NCBI GenBank assembly: GCA_041633555.1
Contig: JBFKFZ010000011.1
Coordinates: 11,649 to 75,648, forward strand
Source of the DNA: JAHEAO01 sp041633555
Lineage (GTDB): Bacteria; Pseudomonadota; Alphaproteobacteria; Rhodobacterales; Rhodobacteraceae
Length of the DNA stretch: 64,000 bases
Direction: 5' to 3'
Part shown: piece after piece, positions 16,968 through 25,905 of the stretch
Layout of the letters: the number at the start of each line of letters is the position of its first letter
Position numbering within the stretch: the stretch's first letter is position 1
Program-made: the position numbers and the translations under genes
Notes under the pieces: model-generated
What the model saw: only the letters and a program-made list of their open reading frames with translations
The model's database searches: none
What the model was told of the DNA's origin: nothing

Positions 16968-17053
16968 GGCGACACGTCCCCTGAGTGACACGGTTGGCAG
17001 AAAGACAGCGTCTGCAATCCAGCTTCTGCAACGCCAAACCCGGCCGGCGCCGA

Positions 17054-17722
17054 TCATCCGGTCACCTTGGACAATTCGCGCAGGATCTTCTCCCGGATCG
17101 CCCGAGGATAATCCAGGTGGCCACGGGCGGTGATCACGAAGCCATCGTGGGTCACGATGGTGCGCCGGTAGTAATTCGTCATCGCCAGCCCGATCGATTC
17201 GATGGCGATTCCGTTGATGATGATGCCGGTCGCCTCGGCCGCTCGGCTGGCCTGCAACGCAGAGTCGCCCGCATTCTGCGGCCCGTCGCCGGAGACGTCG
17301 ATGATCTTGCGGTTGCATCGCGGAACCCCGCCGAACTGGCGTGCGGAAAAGGCCAGCGCGTCGCCGATTGCGGTGTCGGAATCAAAATAGGCGCGCGGCA
17401 GTCGCCGCACATTGGCCGCAAAGCGCTCGATAACCTCGAAACTGGTCATCTGCTCCCAACCCAGTACTACGCCCTGCTTGTTGACGCCGGACCATTGCAC
17501 GACGGCCAGCGCCGACTGGCCAAGAAGCAGCGTGTCGATGACCTCGGGGTCAAGCAACGCATCGGCGAGGCCGTCGACCTGCAGCCGGTATTCCCCGGCA
17601 TCGATCGAGGACGAAACGTCGATCGCCAGCAGCAGGGCCGTGTCGCAGGCCGTTGCGGACTGCATCAGGGCGGCTGTGCTAAACGAGCATCCGCAGAAAA
17701 TGGCCCGCAACGATCTCAGCAT
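17054..17722 (-). CDS. DUF1194 protein, von Willebrand factor A-like, secreted
   Basis: A 222-residue exported protein. Residues 1-25 are a signal peptide that ends near SATA before CDTALLLAIDVSSSID. The DVSSS sequence is a MIDAS metal-binding motif (DxSxS) of a vWA fold, and later ISDGP-like region reads IIDVSGDGPQN with the second MIDAS acid. The C-terminus (YPRAIREKILREL) is typical of DUF1194. It is the last intact gene before a decayed PAP2 phosphatase. vWA proteins bind partners in a metal-dependent manner; the partner here is unknown. Confidence 0.85.
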   Translation of the reverse strand: MLRSLRAIFCGCSFSTAALMQSATACDTALLLAIDVSSSIDAGEYRLQVDGLADALLDPEVIDTLLLGQSALAVVQWSGVNKQGVVLGWEQMTSFEVIERFAANVRRLPRAYFDSDTAIGDALAFSARQFGGVPRCNRKIIDVSGDGPQNAGDSALQASRAAEATGIIINGIAIESIGLAMTNYYRRTIVTHDGFVITARGHLDYPRAIREKILRELSKVTG

Positions 17723-17779
17723 GCCTCGACCCTAACGAGGCAGGGCCTTGTCACGCAACGCAAATTCGAGGGAGGTTGG

Positions 17780-18093
17780 TGCAGGCTTCTGTTGCCAGGT
17801 GCCTGCGAACCCCGCCTTACGCGGCTAGGCGCAAGGGCTTAGTGTCGGCGACACGGACTGCTTACGCAGCCAGAGCCATTGCCGGAGCTTTGTTGTCATT
17901 TGCAACTAGCTTTGTCGGACCGATAACGGTGGTGCCTCACCGAGCGAAAGAAATCCCCTTTAGACGTTCGTCGATCCTGTTTCGGCCCCATGATCCCCAA
18001 ATGAAGGATGTTTGGTGGAGCCGCCGGGTACCGCCCCCGGGTCCGATCCGCTTATTACGAGCACGTTTATCGCCATAGTTCCCTTGCGGCAAC
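17780..18093 (-). ncRNA. ssrA: Circularly permuted (two-piece) tmRNA
   Basis: Transfer-messenger RNA that rescues stalled ribosomes. Read on the minus strand, the acceptor piece comes first and ends GGCUCC-ACCA (CCA at 18013-18015). After a ~23-nt processed loop the other strand of the acceptor stem starts at 17989 as GGGGCCG and pairs over 7 bp with CGGCUCC. Further on, the tag frame runs 17903-17862: it encodes ANDNKAPAMALAA followed by TAA, a normal Rhodobacterales ssrA tag. The T-stem CCGGG/CCCGG is visible; the outer ends are estimated from the promoter and from a final GCAGGC/GCCTGC hairpin. Alphaproteobacterial permuted tmRNAs are cut into two pieces; the mature ends are not certain. 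Confidence 0.92.
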
Positions 18094-18099
18094 ATTCCG

Positions 18100-18128
18100 A
18101 AGATAGGCGGTCGGGGGACCGGATACAA
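18100..18128 (-). promoter_or_regulatory. Probable ssrA promoter
   Basis: On the minus strand TTGTAT (18128-18123) and TATCTT (18105-18100) are separated by 17 bases, a good match to a housekeeping promoter. The expected start site near 18093 falls just before the acceptor piece of the tmRNA precursor. Confidence 0.55.
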
Positions 18129-18255
18129 GTGTCGTGGCGGAAAATGCGGTGGCCTGCTACCGCGGAGTGCTGACAGGGTGCAATCCATGCTGGACCTCCG
18201 GGGCGGGGGCATGCGAGGCTTGGATAAGAGGACTGAAGACCGAACGGGAGGATCA

Positions 18256-19017
18256 GTGAACAGTCGCGCAATTTCGCTGCCGTCCCAAAGGCTCGTGCAC
18301 TGGCTCGGCTTCTATGGCCTGGTACTTCTGGCCTGGTTCGCGATCTGGCAGATGGCGCGCGGCGAAGGCTGGATCTGCGGCCCCCGCGACCTGCGGCTTT
18401 TGCCGTTCGGCGGCTTCTGGGCACTATACCCGATGTGGCTGGTGATGACCGCGGCTATGATGTTGCCGACGCTCGTGCCCGCACTTCGCACCTATGACGA
18501 CCTGCCGGCCCGGTCGGGGGCAACCGATGCCGGCTGGTTCGGGATCATCGCCGGGTACGGCGCCGTCTGGGCGCTCGGATCCGCGGGATTTGCGCTTGTA
18601 CAGGTCTGGGCGCTGGAAAACGGAGCGTTGGACCTGACAGGCGTCGTGACTTCTCCCTGGATGGCGGCGGGTCTGTTCCTGCTCGCAGGAGCCTATCAGT
18701 TTTCACGGTTGAAATCGGCCTGCCAGAATGGCTGCATGACGCCGATGCAGTACTACATCTCACGCTGGCGGCCCGGAGCGGCTGGCGGCGTGCGGATGGG
18801 GGCGGGACTCGGCGCGATGTGTGTCGGCTGCTGCTGGGCGATCATGGCGCTCGGTTTTGTCGGCGGCATGACCAGCCTGCTCTGGATGGGCGCGGCGACG
18901 GTGTTCATGGTGGCCGAGAAACTGCCGGAGATCGGGCGACATATCAGGATGCCCGCAGGTATCGGTCTGCTTGGATCAGGCCTTTACGTCGGGCTGCAGG
19001 CCTTTGGCGGCACATGA
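18256..19017 (+). CDS. DUF2182 integral membrane protein (possible metal binding)
   Basis: A 253-residue protein with about six membrane segments, of the COG5486/DUF2182 family. I choose GTG 18256 because GGGAGGA sits just before it; a longer form from 18178 would add non-family residues. Family features include MWLVMTAAMMLPTLVPALRTY, the CQNGCMTPMQYY loop and the tail motif AMCVGCCWAIMALGFVGGM, with clustered Cys/Met residues that suggest metal handling. It is the first gene of a tight operon: DUF1326 follows after 23 bases and dmdA after that. DUF2182 and DUF1326 proteins are often paired; the biochemical role is unknown. Confidence 0.88.
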   Translation: MNSRAISLPSQRLVHWLGFYGLVLLAWFAIWQMARGEGWICGPRDLRLLPFGGFWALYPMWLVMTAAMMLPTLVPALRTYDDLPARSGATDAGWFGIIAGYGAVWALGSAGFALVQVWALENGALDLTGVVTSPWMAAGLFLLAGAYQFSRLKSACQNGCMTPMQYYISRWRPGAAGGVRMGAGLGAMCVGCCWAIMALGFVGGMTSLLWMGAATVFMVAEKLPEIGRHIRMPAGIGLLGSGLYVGLQAFGGT

Positions 19018-19040
19018 GAATTCGTGATTGGGGGTGAGAA

Positions 19041-19748
19041 ATGGCAGAGACTGAACAGAGACCTTCCGACCGGATACGGGTTCGTGACCGGATCGTGCAG
19101 CAGATGGGAAACAGCCTGCGTCGCAAGCAGAAGCCGACAAATTGGGCGATAAGGGGAGAGCTGTTTCTGAACTGCTCCTGCACTGTCTTTTGCCCCTGTG
19201 TCGTCTCGCTTGGTGAGCATCCTCCGACCGACGGCGATTGCAAGGCGTGGATGGCGATCGCGATTGACGAGGGACATTACGAAGGCGAAAGCCTGTCCGG
19301 CGTCAATGTCGGGCTGATGGTGGAAATCCCCGGCAAGATGGGCGAAGGCGACTGGAAGGCAGCCGTATATGTCGATGAAAAGGCATCACAAAAAGCCTAT
19401 AACGGGTTGCTGCAGATTCTTTCTGGCGCTGCAGGGGGAACGACCGGTCTCTTTACGATGTTGGTCAGCGAGATCATCGGCGCCGAGCGCGAGAAGGTCG
19501 AGATCGTTCGAGACGGCAACCGACGCTCAATCATGATCGGGCGTAAGATCCAGGGTGAGATCGAGATGGTTCCCGGTCGCGACCCTGACAAGCCAGTCGT
19601 GATGACCAACACGAAATACTGGATGGGGCCGGATGTGATTGCCGCGCGAGGCCTGAAGAGCCGGGTGCGCGACTATGGCCGGGTCTGGAAACTCGATGGA
19701 AAGTCGGCCGAGATTTGCGCGATCGACTGGAGCGGACCTGGAAGATGA
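19041..19748 (+). CDS. DUF1326 domain protein with CxCx4CxC motif
   Basis: A 235-residue cytosolic protein of the DUF1326 family. Near residue 45 it carries NCSCTVFCPCVV, a cysteine-rich motif that could bind a metal or iron-sulfur cluster. No signal peptide or membrane segment. RBS GGGGTGAG precedes ATG 19041. It is separated from the DUF2182 gene by 23 bases and from dmdA by 16 bases, so all are probably one transcript. Function is not established; the constant pairing with DUF2182 suggests a cytosolic partner for that membrane protein (inference). Confidence 0.88.
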   Translation: MAETEQRPSDRIRVRDRIVQQMGNSLRRKQKPTNWAIRGELFLNCSCTVFCPCVVSLGEHPPTDGDCKAWMAIAIDEGHYEGESLSGVNVGLMVEIPGKMGEGDWKAAVYVDEKASQKAYNGLLQILSGAAGGTTGLFTMLVSEIIGAEREKVEIVRDGNRRSIMIGRKIQGEIEMVPGRDPDKPVVMTNTKYWMGPDVIAARGLKSRVRDYGRVWKLDGKSAEICAIDWSGPGR

Positions 19749-19764
19749 CGCGAAGGAGAGGCTG

Positions 19765-20868
19765 ATGGCGATTATCGCACCGTCACGCCGAATCAGACGG
19801 ACCCCGTTCAGTGATGGCGTGGAGGCGTCCGGGGTCAAAGGCTACACTGTCTACAACCACATGCTGTTGCCAACCGTGTTCGAGAGCGTTCAAGCCGATT
19901 ACCGGCACCTTAAGGACCATGTGCAGGTGTGGGACGTGGCCTGCGAGCGTCAGATCGAGTTGCGCGGTCCCGATTCGGCCCGGCTGATGCAGATACTGAC
20001 GCCCAGGGATCTGAGCGACATGCAGATCGGCCAGTGTCTCTACGTTCCCATCGTCGATGAGACCGGCGGGATGCTGAATGACCCTGTCGCGGTGAAGCTC
20101 GACGAGGATCGTTACTGGATTTCGATTGCCGACAGCGACCTGTTGCTTTGGGTCAAAGGGGTCGCGCTTGGCTATCGGCTGGACGTGTCGGTGGAAGAGC
20201 CTGATGTCTCTCCGCTGGCCGTTCAGGGCCCGAAATCGGACGATCTCATGGCCCGCGTCTTTGGCGATGCGGTACGGCAGATCAGGTTCTTCCGTTTCCA
20301 GAAGCTCGAGTTTCAGGGCCGCGACCTGGTGGTCGCGCGGTCGGGCTATTCCAAGCAAGGCGGTTTCGAGATCTATGTCGAGGGATCCGATCTGGGCATG
20401 CCGCTTTGGGAATCGCTGTTCGAGGCCGGGGCCGATCTGCAGGTGCGGGCGGGCTGCCCGAACCTGATCGAGCGGATCGAAGGGGGGCTGCTGAGCTACG
20501 GCAACGACATGACGCGCGCGAACACGCCGCATGAATGCGGGCTTGGCCGGTTCTGCAACACCGAGGCGGCGATCGGCTGTATCGGGCGCGACGCCTTGCT
20601 GCGGGTCGCGCGCGAGGGGCCGATGCAGCAGATCCGCGCCATCGACATCCTCGGCGCGCCGGTTCCGCCTTGTGATCGGGCCTGGCCGCTCAGCGTCGGC
20701 AACAGCGTGGTCGGGCAGGTGACCTCGGCCGCCACCTCGCCAGACTTTGAGACAAATGTGGCGATCGGCATGGTAGCACTGACGCACTGGTACCCCGGCA
20801 CCGAGCTGGTGGTCGAGACGCAGCAGGGGGAACGAACTGCGTTAGTGCGGAATAAATTCTGGATCTAG
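19765..20868 (+). CDS. dmdA: Dimethylsulfoniopropionate demethylase DmdA
   Basis: Tetrahydrofolate-dependent enzyme that removes a methyl from DMSP to give methylmercaptopropionate, the first step of the demethylation pathway. Start ATG 19765 follows AAGGAGAGG; 367 aa, normal for DmdA. The N-terminus MAIIAPSRRIRRTPFSDGVE, the VYNHMLLPTVFESVQADYRHL segment and VARSGYSKQGGFEIYVEG match marine DmdA rather than general GcvT aminomethyltransferases. NLIERIEGGLLSYGNDMT is also typical. acuI follows 11 bases later, the same arrangement as in Ruegeria pomeroyi. DmdA versus a near GcvT-like paralogue is the only doubt; the acuI context favours DmdA. Confidence 0.92.
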   Translation: MAIIAPSRRIRRTPFSDGVEASGVKGYTVYNHMLLPTVFESVQADYRHLKDHVQVWDVACERQIELRGPDSARLMQILTPRDLSDMQIGQCLYVPIVDETGGMLNDPVAVKLDEDRYWISIADSDLLLWVKGVALGYRLDVSVEEPDVSPLAVQGPKSDDLMARVFGDAVRQIRFFRFQKLEFQGRDLVVARSGYSKQGGFEIYVEGSDLGMPLWESLFEAGADLQVRAGCPNLIERIEGGLLSYGNDMTRANTPHECGLGRFCNTEAAIGCIGRDALLRVAREGPMQQIRAIDILGAPVPPCDRAWPLSVGNSVVGQVTSAATSPDFETNVAIGMVALTHWYPGTELVVETQQGERTALVRNKFWI

Positions 20869-20879
20869 GGAGAATGAGC

Positions 20880-21872
20880 ATGTTCAAGGCATTGGTTGTG
20901 GACAGGAACGACGAGGGCAAGACGAGCGCCTCGGTCAAGGAGCTGGAATTGTCCGATCTGCCTAATGCCGACGTGACGGTGGCTGTCGAATATTCCACCG
21001 TGAATTACAAGGACGGGCTTTGCATCGGACCGGGTGGCGGTCTGGTCCGGAACTACCCACATATTCCCGGCATCGATTTGGCCGGCACGATCGAGACGTC
21101 CTCGGATGACCGCTACAAGCCAGGCGACAAGGTCGTGCTGACCGGCTGGCGCGTAGGTGAGGCGCATTGGGGCGGCTATTCGCAAAAGGCGCGCGTCATG
21201 GCGAATTGGCTGGTGCCGCTGCCTGAGGGCCTGACGACGCGGCGGGCGATGGCAGTCGGCACTGCAGGCCTTACGGCGATGCTGTCGGTCATGTCGCTCG
21301 AGGATCACGGGCTGGAACCCGGTCACGGCCCGGTTCTGGTGACGGGTGCAGCGGGCGGCGTCGGGTCCGTCGCCACCGCGATTCTGGCCAATCTGGGCTT
21401 TGAAGTGGCCGCCGTGACCGGCCGTCCGGATACCGCGGACTACCTGACTTCGCTTGGAGCGACGCGGATCGTGCCGCGCGACGAACTGACGGAGGTGACG
21501 CGCAAACCGCTGGAGGGCGAGACATGGGCAGGCTGCATCGATGCGGTTGCTGGCGCGATGCTGGGCCGGGTGCTGAAACAGATGAAGTACGGTACCTCGG
21601 TTGCCGCAGTTGGCCTCGCCGGGGGAACCGCGATCGAGGGCGCGCTGATCACGCCCTTTATTCTGCGGGGGGTCAACCTTCTGGGCATCGACAGCGTCAT
21701 GCAGCCCTATGCTAACCGCGCGCGGGCCTGGGAACGGATCGCCAAGGATCTGCCCATGGACAAGCTCGAGGCGATGGTGCAGCCGGCGACTCTGGCCGAT
21801 CTACCGAAGCTGGGGGGCGACATCCTGAAAGGTCAGGTCAAGGGGCGCGTGGTTGTCGATCTGAGCGGCTGA
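20880..21872 (+). CDS. acuI: Acrylyl-CoA reductase (NADPH) AcuI
   Basis: Medium-chain dehydrogenase/reductase that reduces toxic acryloyl-CoA to propionyl-CoA during DMSP or 3-hydroxypropionate breakdown. I choose ATG 20880 (MFKALVVDRNDEGKTSA) rather than the ATG two codons upstream, since GGGAGA then has proper spacing; 330 aa. The nucleotide-binding motif GAAGGVGSVA is at about residue 155, and GPGGGLVRNYPHIPGIDLAG is typical of the YhdH/AcuI subfamily. Alone it could be called YhdH, but the tight link to dmdA makes AcuI the better name. Confidence 0.93.
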   Translation: MFKALVVDRNDEGKTSASVKELELSDLPNADVTVAVEYSTVNYKDGLCIGPGGGLVRNYPHIPGIDLAGTIETSSDDRYKPGDKVVLTGWRVGEAHWGGYSQKARVMANWLVPLPEGLTTRRAMAVGTAGLTAMLSVMSLEDHGLEPGHGPVLVTGAAGGVGSVATAILANLGFEVAAVTGRPDTADYLTSLGATRIVPRDELTEVTRKPLEGETWAGCIDAVAGAMLGRVLKQMKYGTSVAAVGLAGGTAIEGALITPFILRGVNLLGIDSVMQPYANRARAWERIAKDLPMDKLEAMVQPATLADLPKLGGDILKGQVKGRVVVDLSG

Positions 21873-21952
21873 GGCAGGCCCCGGCGTTGCTAGAGAGCAT
21901 TGCTTGACCGCCGCACCATTCCCCGGCACATCTGACCCTCGGAGGTGCGCGC

Positions 21953-23176
21953 ATGCAGTTGGATGTCGATTTCGTCCGGAACCAGTTCCCGGCCTTTTCC
22001 GAACCATCACTGGCCAAACAGGCGTTTTTCGACTGCGCCGGCGGCTCCTATCCCTGCGCCCCAGTGGTCGAGCGACTGACCCGGTTCTACCGCGAGCACA
22101 AGGTCCAGCCCTACGCGCCGTATGACGCCAGCAGGGTGGCGGGCGAGGAGATGGACGAAGCGCGTCTGCGGATGGCGGCAATGCTGGGGGTCGATGCGGA
22201 TGAGGTCAGCTTCGGCCCGTCAACCTCGCAGAACACCTATGTGCTGGCTCAAGCTTTCCGGCAGCATCTGAAAGCGGGCGATGCGATCATCGTCACCGAT
22301 CAGGATCACGAGGCGAATTCCGGGCAATGGCGGCGGCTTGAAGCCGACGGTTTCGAACTGCGGGAATGGCGGATCGACCCAGAGTCCGGGCATCTCGATC
22401 CTGCGCGCCTCGACACCTTGATCGACGACAAGGTGAAGCTCGTGTGTTTTCCGCATTGTTCCAATGTCATCGGCGAGATCAACGATGTCGCCGAAATCAG
22501 CGCCAGAGCGCATGCGGCGGGGGCGGTCACCTGTGTCGACGGCGTCAGCTATGCGCCGCACGGTTTCCCGAATATCGGCAAGCTTGGCGCAGATATCTAC
22601 CTGTTCTCGGCCTACAAGACCTATGGCCCGCACCAGGGCATCATGGTGATCCGCCGTGCGCTTGGGGAAAAGCTGCCCAATCAGGGGCATTTCTTCAACG
22701 CCGATCTGCTCTACAACCGCTTCACGCCCGCCGGACCGGATCATGCCCAGATCGCCGCCTGTGCCGGCATCTCGGACTATTGGGAATCGCTCTATTCCCG
22801 GCATCACAAGGATCACCGCGATCCCGCGGCCCGGGCCGAGGCGGTGCATGACATGATCCGGACCCACGAGGTCAAGCTCCTGCAGCCGCTCTTGGATTAC
22901 CTTGTCGCGAAGAACTCGGTCCGCCTTCTGGGCCCGACGAATGCGGCGCACAGGGCGCCGACCGTGGCGATAGAGCTGGCGGTACCGGGTGCGGAGGCGG
23001 CGGATGCGCTTGCTCCGCATGACATCAACGCAGATGGCGGCGATTTCTATGCTGTTCGGCCGCTCAAGGCGTTGGGTGTGGATCTGAAGAAAGGCGTATT
23101 GCGTCTGAGTTTCGTACATTACACCTCGAAGGCCGAGGTTGACCAACTGATCCGTGCGCTAGATCACGTGCTGTAA
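21953..23176 (+). CDS. PLP-dependent class V aminotransferase / cysteine desulfurase-like
   Basis: A 407-residue PLP enzyme of the SufS/NifS fold. The Schiff-base lysine is K222 in FSAYKTYGPHQG, and the region FGPSTSQNTYVLAQ plus DHEAN (phosphate-side loop) match the family. The start ATG 21953 follows GGAGG. A mobile catalytic Cys loop of true cysteine desulfurases is not evident, so an aminotransferase, lyase or related role is as likely. It is separated from acuI by 80 bases and from photolyase by 35, beginning a long co-directional run. Substrate not identifiable. Confidence 0.85.
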   Translation: MQLDVDFVRNQFPAFSEPSLAKQAFFDCAGGSYPCAPVVERLTRFYREHKVQPYAPYDASRVAGEEMDEARLRMAAMLGVDADEVSFGPSTSQNTYVLAQAFRQHLKAGDAIIVTDQDHEANSGQWRRLEADGFELREWRIDPESGHLDPARLDTLIDDKVKLVCFPHCSNVIGEINDVAEISARAHAAGAVTCVDGVSYAPHGFPNIGKLGADIYLFSAYKTYGPHQGIMVIRRALGEKLPNQGHFFNADLLYNRFTPAGPDHAQIAACAGISDYWESLYSRHHKDHRDPAARAEAVHDMIRTHEVKLLQPLLDYLVAKNSVRLLGPTNAAHRAPTVAIELAVPGAEAADALAPHDINADGGDFYAVRPLKALGVDLKKGVLRLSFVHYTSKAEVDQLIRALDHVL

Positions 23177-23211
23177 CCGGGCGTCAGGCCCAGCTTGGAA
23201 AGAGGCAGTGC

Positions 23212-24624
23212 GTGGCAGACAGCCCAATCCTTCTCTGGCTCCGTCGCGATCTGCGGCTGGCGGATCATCCCGCGCTGTCGGCGGCTCAGGGCACCGGGCG
23301 TCCGGTCATCCCGGTGTTCATTCACGACGAAGCGGTTGAGGCACTTGGCGCGGCTCCGAAATGGCGGCTTGGTCTGGGGGTGGAGGAATTTGGCAAGGCG
23401 CTCGACGGGATTGGATCGCGACTGATCCTGCGGCGCGGTAAGGCGCTGGAGGTTCTGCGCGGCCTGATCGGAGAAACCGGGGCGAGGGCGGTCTTTTGGT
23501 CGCGGCTCTACGACCCGCAGGCCATCATCCGCGACAAGGCGGTCAAATCGGCGCTCAAGGAGGAGGGGACCGAGGCCGAGAGCTTCAATGCGCATCTTCT
23601 CTTCGAGCCTTGGCAGGTCGAGACGCGGCAGGGCGAGCACTACAAGGTCTATTCGCCGTTCTGGCGGGTGGTGACAGACCGTTATGTCGCGGCCCCTCTG
23701 AAGCGGGTCACGGGATTGGTCAAACCGGACCTATGGCCTGCGTCCGATGATCTGGCCGACTGGCAGATGGGCGCAGCGATGCGGCGCGGGACACGGATCG
23801 TCAGGCGGCATGTCTGCATCGGCGAGAAGGCCGCCGACGACCGTCTGGCCAGCTTCATCGAGAACCGCATCGATTACTACAAGGAAAGTCGCGACTGTCC
23901 GGCGATAGAGGCGACAAGCCGGCTCTCCGAGAACCTGACCTATGGCGAGATATCTCCCCGGACGGTCTGGCATGCTGGGCAAAGGGCGTTGCAGGAGGGC
24001 AGGAGGGGCGCAGAGCATTTCCTGAAAGAGTTGGTCTGGCGCGAATTCGCCTATCACTTGATCTACCACACGCCGCATATCGCCCGCGAAAGCTGGCGCG
24101 AGGAATGGCATGACTTTCCATGGCGCGGCGATGGCGATCTGGCTGAGACCTGGCGGCGCGGGCGTACTGGCGTGCCCTTCGTCGATGCGGCGATGCGCGA
24201 GATGTATGTGACCGGCACGATGCACAACCGCGCCCGGATGATCGTGGCCTCTTACTTGACCAAGCACCTTCTGACCGACTGGCGCGTGGGCCAGAAATGG
24301 TTCGAGGACTGCCTGATCGATTGGGATCCGGCCTCGAACGCGATGGGCTGGCAATGGGTTGCGGGGTCTGGACCGGATGCGGCGCCCTACTTCCGTGTGT
24401 TCAACCCGGTGACCCAGGCCGAGAAGTTCGATTCCGATGGCGATTATCGAAACCGCTGGATCGCCGAGGAGCGCGAGATGCCGCACGAGGATGCGCTGAG
24501 CTACTTCGAGGCGGTGCCCAAGAGTTGGGGATTGTCGCCAGAGGATGACTATCCGGATCCGGTTGTTGGTTTGGCCGAGGGCAGAAAGCGCGCTCTGGCT
24601 GCCTATGAGGCTGCGCGGAAGTAA
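23212..24624 (+). CDS. phrB: Deoxyribodipyrimidine photolyase
   Basis: Light-driven repair of UV pyrimidine dimers, using FAD and an antenna pigment; cytosolic. Start GTG 23212; 470 aa. N-terminal antenna domain begins ILLWLRRDLRLADHPAL; the FAD-binding helical domain contains WREFAYHLIYHTP, MHNRARMIVASYLTKHLL and NAMGWQWVAGSGPDAAPYFRVFNP, all typical of class I CPD photolyases. cfa follows after 63 bases. In Rhodobacter sphaeroides both phrA and cfa are part of the photooxidative stress response; the same pairing here suggests shared control (inference). Confidence 0.94.
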   Translation: MADSPILLWLRRDLRLADHPALSAAQGTGRPVIPVFIHDEAVEALGAAPKWRLGLGVEEFGKALDGIGSRLILRRGKALEVLRGLIGETGARAVFWSRLYDPQAIIRDKAVKSALKEEGTEAESFNAHLLFEPWQVETRQGEHYKVYSPFWRVVTDRYVAAPLKRVTGLVKPDLWPASDDLADWQMGAAMRRGTRIVRRHVCIGEKAADDRLASFIENRIDYYKESRDCPAIEATSRLSENLTYGEISPRTVWHAGQRALQEGRRGAEHFLKELVWREFAYHLIYHTPHIARESWREEWHDFPWRGDGDLAETWRRGRTGVPFVDAAMREMYVTGTMHNRARMIVASYLTKHLLTDWRVGQKWFEDCLIDWDPASNAMGWQWVAGSGPDAAPYFRVFNPVTQAEKFDSDGDYRNRWIAEEREMPHEDALSYFEAVPKSWGLSPEDDYPDPVVGLAEGRKRALAAYEAARK

Positions 24625-24687
24625 GCGAAAACAGTTGCTTGAAGGCCGAAATTCCGTCTAGTCTGAGCCGATTTCCGAGGAGAAGCA

Positions 24688-25899
24688 ATGCGGGCACTGA
24701 CGTCGACGGAAGGCCAAAACAGCCTGCCGCGCTATTTCGCGCAGGCCTTTGGCGTGGCCAAGTCAATGAACAATGGCCGGCTCGACCTCGTGCTGCCCGA
24801 TGGCCGCCGTTTCCGGGCCGAAGGCAGGAATCCGGGCCATACCGCTGAACTGGTGATCCACGATCCCGAGCTTTTCGCCCGGCTGATCCGCGAGGGCGAC
24901 CTTGGCTTCTGCGATGCCTATCTCGAAGGCGGCTGGTCGACCCCCGATCTGCAGGCCTTCATGGATCTCGTCCATGCGGGCAACGAGGACATGTATGACG
25001 GCTTCCCCGGCATGGGATTGCTGCGCACCTATGAGAAGCTTCGGTTCTGGTTGCAGTCCAACAGCAAGCGGCAGGCGAAAAAGAACATCTCTTACCACTA
25101 TGATCTGGGGAACGACTTCTACAGCGCATGGCTGGATGAGACGATGACTTATTCCTCGGCGAAGTTCGAGAACGGGCAGGAAAGTCTGGAAAACGCACAG
25201 ATGCAAAAATACGCCAGTATGGTCGATCAGATGGGTGCACAACCCGGCGATCATGTGCTGGAGATTGGCTGCGGCTGGGGCGGATTTGCGGAATATGCCG
25301 CGGGCCGGCGCGGATTGAAGGTCACGGGTTTGACGATCTCGCGTCAACAGCGCGACTATGCAGTTGCGCGGATCGCACGGGCAGGGCTGTCCGACCGGGT
25401 CGAGATCAAGCTTCAGGATTATCGCGACGAACGGGGCATCTATGACGGTATCGCCAGCATCGAGATGTTCGAGGCCGTCGGAGAGAAGTATTGGCCTCTG
25501 TATTTCAATGCCTTGCGGGAATGTCTTAAACCTGGACGTGCGGCGACGCTGCAGATCATCACGGTCCATGACAAGCGGGTTCAGGTCTACAAGCGGGGCG
25601 TCGACTTCATTCAGAAATACATCTTTCCCGGCGGTATGCTGCCAAGCCCCTCTACCCTCAGGGCCGAGATCGAACGTGCCGGTCTGCGTGTCGCCCGGTC
25701 GATCGAGTTCGGCGAAAGTTACAGCCGAACTCTGCGCTGGTGGCACGATACGTTTAACGCGAAATGGGAGCAGATCCAGCCGTTGGGCTTCGACGAGCGG
25801 TTCCGCAGAATGTGGAATTTCTATCTGACCTCTTGCGCGGCGACCTTTCAAAGCGGTAATTGCGATGTAACGCAGATAACCGTGACGAGATCGGCCTGA
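24688..25899 (+). CDS. cfa: Cyclopropane-fatty-acyl-phospholipid synthase
   Basis: SAM-dependent methyltransferase that converts cis double bonds of membrane phospholipids into cyclopropane rings, protecting against acid and oxidative stress. Start ATG 24688 with GAGGAG upstream; 403 aa. SAM motif I is VLEIGCGWGGFAEYA, and YDLGNDFYSAWLDETMTYSS and GGMLPSPSTL are signature blocks. The N-terminal ~100 residues form the usual lipid-binding part. trgA starts 6 bases after the stop, so it is cotranscribed with the tellurite cluster. Confidence 0.95.
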   Translation: MRALTSTEGQNSLPRYFAQAFGVAKSMNNGRLDLVLPDGRRFRAEGRNPGHTAELVIHDPELFARLIREGDLGFCDAYLEGGWSTPDLQAFMDLVHAGNEDMYDGFPGMGLLRTYEKLRFWLQSNSKRQAKKNISYHYDLGNDFYSAWLDETMTYSSAKFENGQESLENAQMQKYASMVDQMGAQPGDHVLEIGCGWGGFAEYAAGRRGLKVTGLTISRQQRDYAVARIARAGLSDRVEIKLQDYRDERGIYDGIASIEMFEAVGEKYWPLYFNALRECLKPGRAATLQIITVHDKRVQVYKRGVDFIQKYIFPGGMLPSPSTLRAEIERAGLRVARSIEFGESYSRTLRWWHDTFNAKWEQIQPLGFDERFRRMWNFYLTSCAATFQSGNCDVTQITVTRSA

Positions 25900-25905
25900 A
25901 ACCTT

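Noticed and set aside
24635..24664. Possible stress promoter before cfa (TTGCTT with TAGTCT after 18 bases, or a CTTGAA heat-shock-like element).
   Set aside because: Both matches are weak and overlap each other; not strong enough to annotate.
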